Shown here one piece after another: positions 8,011 through 15,771 of a stretch of 36,233 bases of DNA. The DNA is from Hyphomicrobiales bacterium (GTDB lineage Bacteria > Pseudomonadota > Alphaproteobacteria > Rhizobiales > Beijerinckiaceae). The stretch lies in contig CANGOE010000022.1 in NCBI GenBank assembly GCA_947455455.1, positions 1 to 36,233 on the forward strand, written 5' to 3'. A program made the translations under genes and the position numbers. Numbering within the stretch: the first letter of the stretch is position 1; each line of letters starts with the position of its first letter. The notes beneath the pieces are model-generated. The model worked only from the letters and a program-made list of their open reading frames with translations. It had not been told where the DNA came from and made no database searches.

Positions 8011-8026
8011 CGCAAAACAAATGCCA
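8011..8026 (-). promoter_or_regulatory. Sigma-54 (-24/-12) promoter of the leftward flavoprotein-tctB-SDR operon
   Basis: The minus strand reads TGGCATTTGTTTTGCG, with GG (8025-8024) and GC (8013-8012) 10 nt apart and TGGCA plus TTGC intact. The predicted start is near 8000, about 42 nt before the ATG at 7958. It excludes the longer annotation of the flavoprotein that would begin at 8027. Confidence 0.75.
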
Positions 8027-8120
8027 TTTGCTCCGGCGGGTTGTCGCCAAGGCCCGTGATCAGTCACAGCCCTTATTCAGTCAGCGCAAGGATCATCGGA
8101 CCGGATCGGCACCAGGTTCA

Positions 8121-8177
8121 TTTGTCGCTTGGGGCGACAAAGCCAAGCGCAAGTGTCGCCAGTAACGACACTTGCGC
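8121..8177. promoter_or_regulatory. Shared tandem enhancer (UAS) dyads in the divergent control region
   Basis: The 416-base gap from 7959 to 8374 has no gene; it holds two divergent sigma-54 promoters and two strong dyads. Dyad 1 is TTTGTCGC-N5-GCGACAAA at 8121-8141. Dyad 2 is GCGCAAGTGTCG-N7-CGACACTTGCGC at 8147-8177, with perfect 12-bp arms. Both contain TGTCG-N7-CGACA (8123-8139 and 8154-8170) with centres 31 bp apart. They lie 119 and 150 bp from the leftward -12 element and 140 and 109 bp from the rightward one. One enhancer pair can therefore serve both operons through DNA looping by the activator. Confidence 0.75.
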
Positions 8178-8255
8178 AATGAAAAATCGCTTGCGGAAAT
8201 CGTGTAATAGACAAAAATCGGAGCAAACTTTCGGCAATGGCTGGTCTGCGGGCAG

Positions 8256-8272
8256 TTGGTGCGGCGATTGCA
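8256..8272 (+). promoter_or_regulatory. Sigma-54 (-24/-12) promoter of the rightward 8375-15004 operon
   Basis: TTGGTGCGGCGATTGCA keeps TTGG, CG and TTGCA of the consensus, with GG (8258-8259) and GC (8270-8271) 10 nt apart. The predicted start is near 8283, leaving a leader of about 90 nt. GAGGA then lies 7-8 nt before the ATG at 8375. Confidence 0.65.
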
Positions 8273-8374
8273 TGGGTTTGACAACAGAGGCACTGTCGAC
8301 AGGTGCCCGTATCATGAGGCCGTATCTAAGTCGCACTGGCTTGAATGCGTCAATAAGCTGTTGAGGAAACAATC

Positions 8375-8959
8375 ATGAATGTCGCTTATGTGGTGCGCTG
8401 TAATTTCAACGATCCGGCCAAAGAGACCGCATGGAATGATTGGTATAGCGGGCCGAAGCTGAAGCAGATGCTCGACAAGCCGCATTTTCTGACCGGACAG
8501 CGTTTCTACCGTTCCTCGGGTGCCGGACGCGATTATCTGGCCTTTTGGACGCTGGCCTCGCCGGAGGCGTTTACCACGCCCGAATATACCAATGATTGGG
8601 GGTTCTTCGAGTGGCGGCCTTACATCATCGACTGGAGCCGCGATCTGTTTGCGGCGGAAATCGGTGGTTCGGTCGTTGCCCCGCGTCTGCCCGAGGGCGG
8701 CTTCATCCGTCTCGTCTCCTTCGAGGGTCTGACACCGGAGCAGGCCGAAGCCAAGCGCGCCGACGTGGACCGCACCCATCCTGCCACCCAATGGCATCGC
8801 TCGATCGGACTGGATCGCCATACCGAATTGTTCGGTGTTTCGGTGGAAACCAGTGATGCGCTCAATCCGGCGATCGAGGGTGTTGTGGAAGTGTTCTACC
8901 GTCCGATTTCGATCCTCGGCATCACCGATGATCCTCACGACAGCAAACTGGTGCGCTGA
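8375..8959 (+). CDS. Uncharacterised dimeric alpha/beta-barrel (EthD/ABM-like) protein
   Basis: This 194-residue soluble protein is not recognised by name. Its start resembles ferredoxin-like alpha+beta barrels of the EthD/ABM type: a beta-strand (MNVAYVVRCNF), then NDWYSGPKLKQMLDKPHF and TGQRFYRSS. A second beta-rich half follows (RLVSFEGLTPEQAEAKR). Two related proteins lie in the same locus (12210-12533 and 15038-15592), sharing the pattern of an acidic/aromatic helix start, a Pro-Gly or Pro-His turn and a G-x-R-(Y/F) strand. Such barrels act as monooxygenases, isomerases, lyases or chlorite-dismutase-like haem proteins; no haem ligand can be assigned. It is the first gene of the sigma-54 operon and overlaps tctA by one base (TGATG), so tight coupling with transport is likely. 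Confidence 0.75.
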   Translation: MNVAYVVRCNFNDPAKETAWNDWYSGPKLKQMLDKPHFLTGQRFYRSSGAGRDYLAFWTLASPEAFTTPEYTNDWGFFEWRPYIIDWSRDLFAAEIGGSVVAPRLPEGGFIRLVSFEGLTPEQAEAKRADVDRTHPATQWHRSIGLDRHTELFGVSVETSDALNPAIEGVVEVFYRPISILGITDDPHDSKLVR

Positions 8960-10476
8960 TGGATAATGCTCTGCTTCAAGGATTGGTTGCGGCTTTCAGC
9001 GGGATGAATTTGCTGTTTGCTTTGATCGGCTGTCTGCTGGGCACGCTGGTCGGAGTGTTGCCGGGTCTGGGGCCGGCATCGGCGATGGCCATCTTGTTGC
9101 CCATCACCATGCATATGCCGCCCGAAGGGGCGATCATCATCATGGCAGGCATTTATTACGGCGCGATGTATGGTGGTTCGACCACGTCGATTTTGATGAA
9201 TATTCCGGGTGAAACCGCTTCCGCCGTGACCATGCAGGACGGGTTCCCGATGACCAAGAACGGTAAGGCCGGACAGGCATTGGCGATTGCGGCGATCGGT
9301 TCCTATATGGCCGGTATTTTCGGTGCGGCGGCGATTTCCTTCATCGGTCCTTATGTGGCCGATATTGCGTTGAAATTCGGCCCAGCCGAATATTTCGGTC
9401 TCGTGCTGTTTTCCATGACGGCCCTTGTCAGTTTTGCCGGAAACTCTCTGGTCAAAGGCATCGCGCTGGCGGTGCTGGGCATGGCGCTGGCAGGCATCGG
9501 AACCGATCCCCTGACAGGAACCCAACGCCTGACTTTCGGAAATATCGAATTGTCCAAGGGACTGGATGTGGTGCCGGTTCTGGTCGGCCTGTTCGGGATC
9601 AGCGAAGTGCTAGCCAGCATGGGAGACAAGGTCGAGAAGATCTTTACCGGACAACTGGGCTCGTGGCTGACCATGATCCCGCGTGGCGAGGAATTGAAAC
9701 GCGGTCTCTATGCATCCATGCGCGGCACGATTGGCGGTTTCGTGATGGGTCTGTTGCCGGGCATGTTGCCCGCCATTACCGCCTATCTCTGCTACGACAT
9801 CGAAAAGCGCGTTTCCAAAACACCGGAAAAATTCGGCACGGGCATGATCGAAGGTGTGGCAGGGCCAGAGGCCGCAAACAATGCCACCGCCATGGCCGGA
9901 TTTATTCCGTTGCTGGCTTTGGGGATTCCGACCAGTCCGGCTCTGGCCATCATTCTGGGCACTTTGATGATCAACGGCCTCACGCCGGGACCGATGCTGT
10001 TTGAAACCCAAGGCGTGTTTGTCTGGACCATCATCGGGTCCATGCTGATTGCCAACACCATGTTGCTTGTTCTCAACCTGCCGCTGGTCGGCTTGTGGGC
10101 GCGGTTGAGCAATGTGCCCTACAGTATTCTCGGGCCGGTTGTGCTGGCCGTCTGCCTGATCGGTGCCTATGCGCCGCGCAACACCATGTTCGATGTCTGG
10201 GTCGCCATCGGGTTCGGAGTGATCGGCTATGCCATGCGCCGTTACCAGATGCCGCTTGCCCCGTTGATCCTCGGCTTCCTGCTTGGCCCGATGCTGGAGC
10301 AATCCTTGCGGCAGGCTTTGTCTTTGTCGGGTGGCAGTCTGTCTTTCATCGTCAACCGTCCGATTGCGCTGACACTGACCATCATGGCGGTGCTGGTGAT
10401 TGGTCTGACGACCTATATGCGGAGCCGCTCGAGCGAGATCAGCCATCTGATTGAAGAAAGCACCAATGAGACATGA
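8959..10476 (+). CDS. tctA: Tripartite tricarboxylate transporter large membrane subunit (TctA)
   Basis: This 505-residue polytopic protein is full length for TctA, the large membrane subunit that moves a carboxylate with an ion gradient. Family signatures are evident: GTLVGVLPGLGPASAMAILL near the N-terminus, YYGAMYGGSTTSILMNIPGE and its inverted-repeat counterpart GLLPGMLPAITAYLCYDIEK, then GVAGPEAANNATAMAGFIPL and LGIPTSPALAIILG. The ATG at 8959 overlaps the previous stop. TctC follows after 57 nt, but TctB is encoded separately at 5935-6402. The substrate is probably a di- or tricarboxylate or an aromatic acid; TTT substrates are poorly predicted from sequence. Confidence 0.96.
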   Translation: MDNALLQGLVAAFSGMNLLFALIGCLLGTLVGVLPGLGPASAMAILLPITMHMPPEGAIIIMAGIYYGAMYGGSTTSILMNIPGETASAVTMQDGFPMTKNGKAGQALAIAAIGSYMAGIFGAAAISFIGPYVADIALKFGPAEYFGLVLFSMTALVSFAGNSLVKGIALAVLGMALAGIGTDPLTGTQRLTFGNIELSKGLDVVPVLVGLFGISEVLASMGDKVEKIFTGQLGSWLTMIPRGEELKRGLYASMRGTIGGFVMGLLPGMLPAITAYLCYDIEKRVSKTPEKFGTGMIEGVAGPEAANNATAMAGFIPLLALGIPTSPALAIILGTLMINGLTPGPMLFETQGVFVWTIIGSMLIANTMLLVLNLPLVGLWARLSNVPYSILGPVVLAVCLIGAYAPRNTMFDVWVAIGFGVIGYAMRRYQMPLAPLILGFLLGPMLEQSLRQALSLSGGSLSFIVNRPIALTLTIMAVLVIGLTTYMRSRSSEISHLIEESTNET

Positions 10477-10533
10477 TCCCTTTGCGGGAGCAGGATACGG
10501 GCAATCAATAAAAAGAGAGATCGGGAGAGAGAC

Positions 10534-11529
10534 ATGACAACAGTGATCAAGATGCAACCCAGTAAACGGGCCAGCCTCGGTTTGGGTCTGGCAATGGCAG
10601 GAGCGTTTGTCCTCGGCCTGTCACCGGTGAAGGCGGAAGAGGGCTATCCGAAAAAGCCGATTGAAATCATCGTGCCTTTTGCGGCCGGGGCCTCGACCGA
10701 TCTGGGCATGCGCGTGATTGCGACAGCCCTTGAGAACCGCTGGAAAGTGCCTGTCCGCGTCATCAACAAACCCGGCGGCAATACAGTGCCTGCCGTCAAT
10801 GACGTGATGAATGCCGCGCCTGAAGGCTATACGATTCTGGCCGATGGTCCGCCGCAAAGCTCCATGCTTGAAACGGCTGTCAAAACCCTGCCGTTCAAAA
10901 TTTACGATCGCACATTCATGGCGATTGCCGCCTATACGCCGATGAAATTTATCGTGCACATCGATTCTCCGTTCAAGACCCTGCAGGATGCGGCCGATGC
11001 GGCCAAGAAAGATCCATCCAGCTTTACCTGGACCTCGTTGGGTGGCGCTGGTGCCCAGGACATGCTGAACCGGCAGTTTTTCAAGGCCTTGAATATCGAC
11101 ATCACCAAAACCCGCGCCTTGCAGCTCAAGGGCGGTTCCGAGGCTGTGACGATGACGGCGGGCGGGCATGTCAATCTGGGGGTCGGCTCCTACAGCGCGA
11201 TTGCCGCGCCTCTGCAGGCCAAAAAACTGCGGGTGCTTGCGGTCGCCTCGTCCGAGCGTTGGCCCAACCTGCCTGATACACCGACCGCCAAAGAGGCCGG
11301 TTTTCCGAGCATCGAAGTGCTGTACTGGATCGGCTTCTCCGGCCCCAAAGGCCTGCCTGCCGATATCGTCGCCAAATGGGATCAGGCTGTGAAAGAAATT
11401 ACCGCCGATCCGGCCATCAAGGAATCCTTGCTGAAAGTCGGCCTGCTGACATCCTATTCCAACGCCGCGGACATGGAAGCCCGCGTGCGCAAGGAACAGG
11501 CCGAAACCAATGCCCTGTGGGCGCAATAA
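10534..11529 (+). CDS. tctC: TTT solute-binding protein (TctC/Bug family)
   Basis: This 331-residue periplasmic binding protein has a signal peptide with a basic start (KRAS), a hydrophobic core (LGLGLAMAGAFVLGL) and a likely cleavage after VKA near residue 35. The mature start YPKKPIEIIVPFAAGASTD is the standard Bug/TctC opening. The ligand-loop region is VRVINKPGGNTVPAVNDVM, and the second domain carries GGAGAQDMLNRQFFKALNID. GGGAGAGA lies just before the ATG. It delivers the ligand to TctA-TctB. Bug pockets generally hold carboxylates through conserved waters, so an organic acid is expected. Confidence 0.95.
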   Translation: MTTVIKMQPSKRASLGLGLAMAGAFVLGLSPVKAEEGYPKKPIEIIVPFAAGASTDLGMRVIATALENRWKVPVRVINKPGGNTVPAVNDVMNAAPEGYTILADGPPQSSMLETAVKTLPFKIYDRTFMAIAAYTPMKFIVHIDSPFKTLQDAADAAKKDPSSFTWTSLGGAGAQDMLNRQFFKALNIDITKTRALQLKGGSEAVTMTAGGHVNLGVGSYSAIAAPLQAKKLRVLAVASSERWPNLPDTPTAKEAGFPSIEVLYWIGFSGPKGLPADIVAKWDQAVKEITADPAIKESLLKVGLLTSYSNAADMEARVRKEQAETNALWAQ

Positions 11530-11604
11530 ATCCAGCATTTGGCATGGCGGGATCACTCCGCCATGCCTCGTCTTGTTTGCACTGCCAACCGTGATGGGGA
11601 TGTG

Positions 11605-12213
11605 ATGAAACTCTATGGATCGAAGACCTCGCCTTTCGTGCGTAAAATCCGTGTATTGGCGGCCGAGTTTGATCTGCCGGTAACATTCGTTCCCGAAGAC
11701 CCCTGGGCGAAATCGGAGCTGTTGCTGGGGCTCAACCCTTTGGGAAAAGTGCCCGTGCTGGTCATGTCTGACGGGCAAGTGGTTTATGATTCACTGGCCA
11801 TCATCGATGCGCTTGATCAATCGCGTGACGAGGCCCGACGCATGATTCCGAGCCACGGACCCAAGCGGATCGAGGCTTTGCAGTGGCATGTTCTGGCCCA
11901 TGGCCTGATCGAGGCCGCCGTCAACCGCTTGCTGGAAACCCGCAGGCCGGACGACAAACAGATGCCCGAAATGATGGTGCGCGAAGAGCAACGCTTTGCC
12001 CGCACGCTCGACCGTGTCGAACATCAGCTGGCCGGGCGTTCGGCCTCTGCTGGTGCGCAACCCGATTTCGTCGCACTGATGCTGGGTGTGGCCATGCTCT
12101 ATGCCGATTTCCGTTATCCGCATGATTGGCGCGCCACCCATCCGCATCTGGCAAGCCTGATCGCGAGTGTGGCTGAACGGCCCTCGTTCACGCTGACCGA
12201 GCCCACGGCATGA
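11605..12213 (+). CDS. Glutathione S-transferase family protein
   Basis: This 202-residue protein starts at ATG 11605, with GGGGA 4 nt upstream; an upstream in-frame ATG at 11539 would add non-homologous residues. The thioredoxin-fold domain is MKLYGSKTSPFVRKIRVLAA with a likely catalytic Ser in TSPF, the cis-proline motif NPLGKVPVL and the gamma-glutamyl contact region YDSLAIIDAL. An alpha-helical C-terminal domain follows. In catabolic operons such proteins often act as glutathione-dependent isomerases, lyases or dehalogenases rather than in detoxification; which applies here is unknown. It overlaps the next gene by 4 nt (ATGA), so it is translated with it. Confidence 0.9.
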   Translation: MKLYGSKTSPFVRKIRVLAAEFDLPVTFVPEDPWAKSELLLGLNPLGKVPVLVMSDGQVVYDSLAIIDALDQSRDEARRMIPSHGPKRIEALQWHVLAHGLIEAAVNRLLETRRPDDKQMPEMMVREEQRFARTLDRVEHQLAGRSASAGAQPDFVALMLGVAMLYADFRYPHDWRATHPHLASLIASVAERPSFTLTEPTA

Positions 12214-12533
12214 GTGCTTATCTCTATCTCGCCCAACTCGCGGTGCCGACCCATCTGGAAGATGAGTTTACCCGCTTGTATGACGAGGGTTATGTGCCCA
12301 ATCTCCTGACGGTGCCGGGCGTGTCCAGTGCCAACCGCTACAAGCTCGAATGGTCCGATGTGGCCGATATGCCGGAATATCTGGCTGTCTATGAGGTCGA
12401 TACACCCGATGTGCCAAAATCCGCGGCATGGAAACAGGCGTCGATTGATTGCGGTTGGGCCGACACCATCCGGCCGCATCTGACAACACGGCGGCATGGC
12501 CTGTTCCGCAAAGTGTCCCCTACGGATTCCTGA
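12210..12533 (+). CDS. Small EthD/ABM-like alpha/beta-barrel protein
   Basis: This 107-residue protein is one barrel unit: strand AYLYLAQLAVP, helix LEDEFTRLYDEGYVPNLLTV, turn PGVSSANRYKLEW and strand EYLAVYEVD. The pattern matches the C-terminal half of the 15038-15592 protein (EEEFNDWYETEHIPLLRQVP, then GRRFKL). The ATG overlaps the GST stop. Proteins of this fold dimerise to form a barrel with a shared pocket. It may process a reactive intermediate made by the flavoproteins, but no active-site residue can be named with confidence. Confidence 0.8.
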   Translation: MSAYLYLAQLAVPTHLEDEFTRLYDEGYVPNLLTVPGVSSANRYKLEWSDVADMPEYLAVYEVDTPDVPKSAAWKQASIDCGWADTIRPHLTTRRHGLFRKVSPTDS

Positions 12534-12552
12534 CCCAGAAAAGTGATTGCCT

Positions 12553-13767
12553 ATGTCCTCTGCACCACAAGCCCATAAGGGTCCGCTGTCCTGCGTTCGC
12601 GTGCTGGATGCGGCGACATTTCTGGCCGCGCCTTTCGCGGCAACCCTGATGGGCGAGTTCGGGGCCGACATCATCAAGCTGGAACAACCCCAGATCGGCG
12701 ATCCGTTGCGCCGGTTTGGCACCATGACGGATGCAGGCCATACGCTGAACTGGACGAGCGAGTCCCGCAACAAGAAGCCGGTCACACTCGACTTCCGCCA
12801 GCCCGAAGGGGCCGAAATTTTGAAATCGCTGGTGGCTGTGTCCGATGTTCTGATCGAAAATTTCCGTCCCGGTACATTCGAGAAATGGGGCTTGGGTTAT
12901 GATGTGCTCAAAGCCATCAATCCGAAGCTGGTGATGTTGCGGCTGAGCGCCTTCGGGCAGACCGGGCCCAACAGCTCCCTGCCGGGCTTTGCCCGCATTG
13001 CCCATGCCTTTAGCGGACTGAGCCTTGTCTGTGGCGAGCCGGACCGTCCGCCCGTCACCCCCGGGGCCAGCACGCTGGCCGATTATGCTTCGGGTGTGTG
13101 GGCGGCCTTTGCCGTGATGGTGGCCTTGCGGGAGGCCGGGAGTTCGGGGCGCGGGCAGATGATCGATCTGGCCCTCTATCAGGCTCCGTTCCGTTATATG
13201 GATGAAATGGTGCCGGCCTTTGCCCATAATGGCACGGTGCGTGTCCGCATGGGGGCCGAGACCCACAATCTCGTGCCGCATGGCCACTTCCAGACCAAGG
13301 ATGACCGGTGGCTGGCGATTACCTGTTCAAGCGACAAAATGTTCGAGCGTCTGGCCGCCATGATCGGTGATCCCAAATTGCTTGATCCCTATTATCTGAC
13401 CATCGCCAACCGGTTGAAGAAACGCGACATCGTCACAGCTGTTGTCGTCAATTGGGTCGCCTCGCTGGAGGCCCAAGAGGTGCGGGCGATTTGCGACACG
13501 CATGAAGTGCCATGCAGTCCGCTATTGAGCGTGGCCGATATTTTCGATGATCCGCACTACAAGGCCCGTGGCGATTTGCTGGCGATGCAGGACGAGATCA
13601 ACGGATCGGTGGTGGTTCCCGCCCCCTTTCCGCGCATGTCGGAAACCCCGCCGCAGATCGACCATCTCGGTCTGCCGTTGGGTGCCTGCAATGACGAGAT
13701 TTATAGCGGCTTGCTCGGTCTTGATGCCGATCGGCTGGCTGTCCTGAAATCCAAAAACATCATTTGA
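12553..13767 (+). CDS. CaiB/BaiF (family III) CoA-transferase
   Basis: This 404-residue protein has the family III opening RVLDAATFLAAPFAATLMGE, then FGADIIKLEQPQIGDPLRRF and SRNKKPVTLDFRQPEG. The motif NFRPGTFEKWGLGYD is typical, and the probable catalytic Asp is in LADYASG near residue 177. The ATG at 12553 is chosen over an in-frame TTG six bases upstream. The gene is the sixth of the rightward operon and is followed 13 nt later by another CoA-transferase. Two adjacent, different transferases may act on two acids, or form a heteromer as succinyl-CoA:benzylsuccinate CoA-transferase subunits do. Confidence 0.93.
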   Translation: MSSAPQAHKGPLSCVRVLDAATFLAAPFAATLMGEFGADIIKLEQPQIGDPLRRFGTMTDAGHTLNWTSESRNKKPVTLDFRQPEGAEILKSLVAVSDVLIENFRPGTFEKWGLGYDVLKAINPKLVMLRLSAFGQTGPNSSLPGFARIAHAFSGLSLVCGEPDRPPVTPGASTLADYASGVWAAFAVMVALREAGSSGRGQMIDLALYQAPFRYMDEMVPAFAHNGTVRVRMGAETHNLVPHGHFQTKDDRWLAITCSSDKMFERLAAMIGDPKLLDPYYLTIANRLKKRDIVTAVVVNWVASLEAQEVRAICDTHEVPCSPLLSVADIFDDPHYKARGDLLAMQDEINGSVVVPAPFPRMSETPPQIDHLGLPLGACNDEIYSGLLGLDADRLAVLKSKNII

Positions 13768-13780
13768 ACAAAGAGACCTC

Positions 13781-15004
13781 ATGTCCCAACACGCCATCCC
13801 CGACCACGAGCTTCCCTTTTACGGTGTGAAAGTGGTCGATCTGTCGCGCCATCTGCCCGGTCCGTGGTGCACGCAATATCTGTCCGATTTGGGTGCAGAG
13901 GTGATCAAGGTCGAGCATGTCGGCTTCGGTGATCCCAGCCGTTACAATCCGCCGCGCTACAACCGCGACAGTGTCTATTTCCATTCGGTCAATTCGCGCA
14001 AACGCTCGATTGCCATCGACCTTGGCCACCGTCTCGCCGAACCGTTCAAACAGAGATTGTTCGGGCAGGCCGATATTGTGGTGGAATCGTTCCGGCCCGG
14101 TGGCGCGCACAAGCTCGGTGTCGGTTATGAGCAAGCCTCGGCCATCAATCCGAAAGTGGTTTATTGCTCGATTTCCGGCTTTGGCCAGACCGGACCCTAT
14201 GCCCATTCACCCGGCCATGATCTGGCGATCCAGAGCCTGACCGGTCTGCTGGGCGGCTTTTTCACTCCCGGTGATTTTCCGCGCAATCCGCCGTTCCACG
14301 CCGCCGATTATGCGGGCGGGGCCACTGCCGTGATCGGTATTCTGGCCGCCTATATCAAGATGCTCAGAAGCGGCAAGGGATCGAATGTCGATATATCGAT
14401 GTATGATTCCGTGATGTCGATGCTCGATATCCGGCTGGCCGGAGCCTTGGGGCGCGCCACTGATCTGGCCGACAAGCGCGAAATCGAAGTCTGGGGCACC
14501 AACCCGCGTTACCGTTGCTATGCCACCGGTGACGGCAAGGCGGTGACGGTCGGTCTGCTCGAAGCCAAAATCTGGGCCAAGTTCTGCACCCTCATCGGTC
14601 GCACCGATCTGATTTCCAAGGATGAAAGTCTGGAGGACCGACTGACCTCGCATGGCAACAATACGGTGCGTTACGAGCAGGGCGTCGCTGATTTCTGCCG
14701 CTCGATGCCGCGTGATGCTTTGGTGACGATGATGCGCGAACACGGTATTCCTATCACGCCGGTCTATGATCCCGATGAGGCCATTGCCTCCGACATTGCC
14801 CAATCCCGCCAGATTGTCTCGCAGGTTCCCGATGCGGTGGAAGGCAATGTGATGCATCTGGCCAACCCCTTGCAACATTCGGGCTTGGTGCGTGACCGCA
14901 AAATCGGCCCGGGTCTGGGCGAACATACCCGCGCCATTCTGCAGGAGCTGGATTTTACCGCCGATGAGATGGATACAATGGCCCATGCCGGCGTGATCGA
15001 ATAA
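13781..15004 (+). CDS. CaiB/BaiF (family III) CoA-transferase
   Basis: This 407-residue protein opens with VKVVDLSRHLPGPWCTQYLS, then DLGAEVIKVEHVGFGDPSRY and NSRKRSIAIDL. SFRPGGAHKLGVGYE follows, and the likely catalytic Asp is in AADYAGG near residue 176. The C-terminus has GLGEHTRAILQEL. The ATG at 13781 follows AAAGAGA. It is the last gene of the rightward operon; the next gene (15038-15592) is convergent. It differs clearly from the preceding transferase, so the pair is not a recent duplication. With the copy at 133-1398 the locus has three family III transferases. Confidence 0.93.
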   Translation: MSQHAIPDHELPFYGVKVVDLSRHLPGPWCTQYLSDLGAEVIKVEHVGFGDPSRYNPPRYNRDSVYFHSVNSRKRSIAIDLGHRLAEPFKQRLFGQADIVVESFRPGGAHKLGVGYEQASAINPKVVYCSISGFGQTGPYAHSPGHDLAIQSLTGLLGGFFTPGDFPRNPPFHAADYAGGATAVIGILAAYIKMLRSGKGSNVDISMYDSVMSMLDIRLAGALGRATDLADKREIEVWGTNPRYRCYATGDGKAVTVGLLEAKIWAKFCTLIGRTDLISKDESLEDRLTSHGNNTVRYEQGVADFCRSMPRDALVTMMREHGIPITPVYDPDEAIASDIAQSRQIVSQVPDAVEGNVMHLANPLQHSGLVRDRKIGPGLGEHTRAILQELDFTADEMDTMAHAGVIE

Positions 15005-15037
15005 GCCACGGCGGCACGGAGCCTGAACCGCTTCAGC

Positions 15038-15592
15038 TCAGTCAGGCTGGTACATGTAATAGTGACGGTCGATTTGGTAGCGGCGCAGACGTTTGATCCA
15101 GGGTGTGGTATCCGCCGTGTGCCAGATCGGCTGGGCCGCATAGGCTTCAAGTCCGGTCATATGATAGATGGCGGCGTAGCGGTGCGGCACTTGCCGCAAT
15201 TTGAAACGGCGACCGCAGATGACACCCGGCACCTGCCGCAACAGCGGGATATGTTCGGTTTCATACCAGTCATTGAATTCCTCTTCGACCTGCGGCGCGA
15301 TGCTCATCGCGACCACCATCAGAAAGGCCGCGCCATCGGGTGACAGCTGGTCCTTGGGATTGATCTGCTCCAGATCCCATTCGGCTTCGGCTGGCGCAGG
15401 GGCATCGGCTGTCAGATCGTTGAGGTGGCACCAATGCACCGGCCCGTTGATCTGCCCGCGTTGCGACACGTCGAGCGTGCCGCCGATGCAAGGCCCACCC
15501 TTCCAAATCTGGCTGGTCAACTGGAACGGCCGCGCCACCGGTTCCGGGCGCGTCTGATGATGGGTTATCGAAAGTTTGAGCGCTTGAGTCAT
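15038..15592 (-). CDS. Uncharacterised protein with C-terminal EthD/ABM-like barrel domain
   Basis: This 184-residue protein has no recognised name. The first 85 residues resemble no family I can name. The C-terminal part (about 90-184) is a barrel domain: AAFLMVVAMSIAPQVEEEFN, then DWYETEHIPLLRQVPGV, GRRFKLRQ and YAAIYHMTG. It is the third such domain in the locus. It lies opposite to the large operon and ends 33 nt from it. The 179-nt gap to 15772 is AT-rich and must hold its promoter and that of the divergent gene; no clear -24/-12 element or enhancer dyad was found there, so control may differ. Confidence 0.75.
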   Translation of the reverse strand: MTQALKLSITHHQTRPEPVARPFQLTSQIWKGGPCIGGTLDVSQRGQINGPVHWCHLNDLTADAPAPAEAEWDLEQINPKDQLSPDGAAFLMVVAMSIAPQVEEEFNDWYETEHIPLLRQVPGVICGRRFKLRQVPHRYAAIYHMTGLEAYAAQPIWHTADTTPWIKRLRRYQIDRHYYMYQPD

Positions 15593-15771
15593 GCCGGTGC
15601 CTTATGAAATCAATGGGGAAACTGCGCGCCTGAATTGATCAAAATCGTAACATCTATCTTCTTGAATTTGAATTATAAATTTTATCGAATCGGTTTTGCA
15701 TAACGATAGTCTGCGGTATGGTTCTCAAAGGCCGGTCCTAATCGTCCGGGGATAATCAAAGAGGTGCAGTC

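Noticed and set aside
11539-11604. Longer start for the GST gene at ATG 11539
   Set aside because: The added 22 residues have no family similarity, while ATG 11605 has a good ribosome binding site and begins exactly at the family start MKLYGSKTSP.
15593-15771. Possible sigma-54 element TGGGGAAACTGCGCGCC in the gap near 15.6 kb
   Set aside because: GG-N10-GC can be found, but the TTGC half and the CACG part are missing and no enhancer dyad is near; chance matches of this quality are expected.
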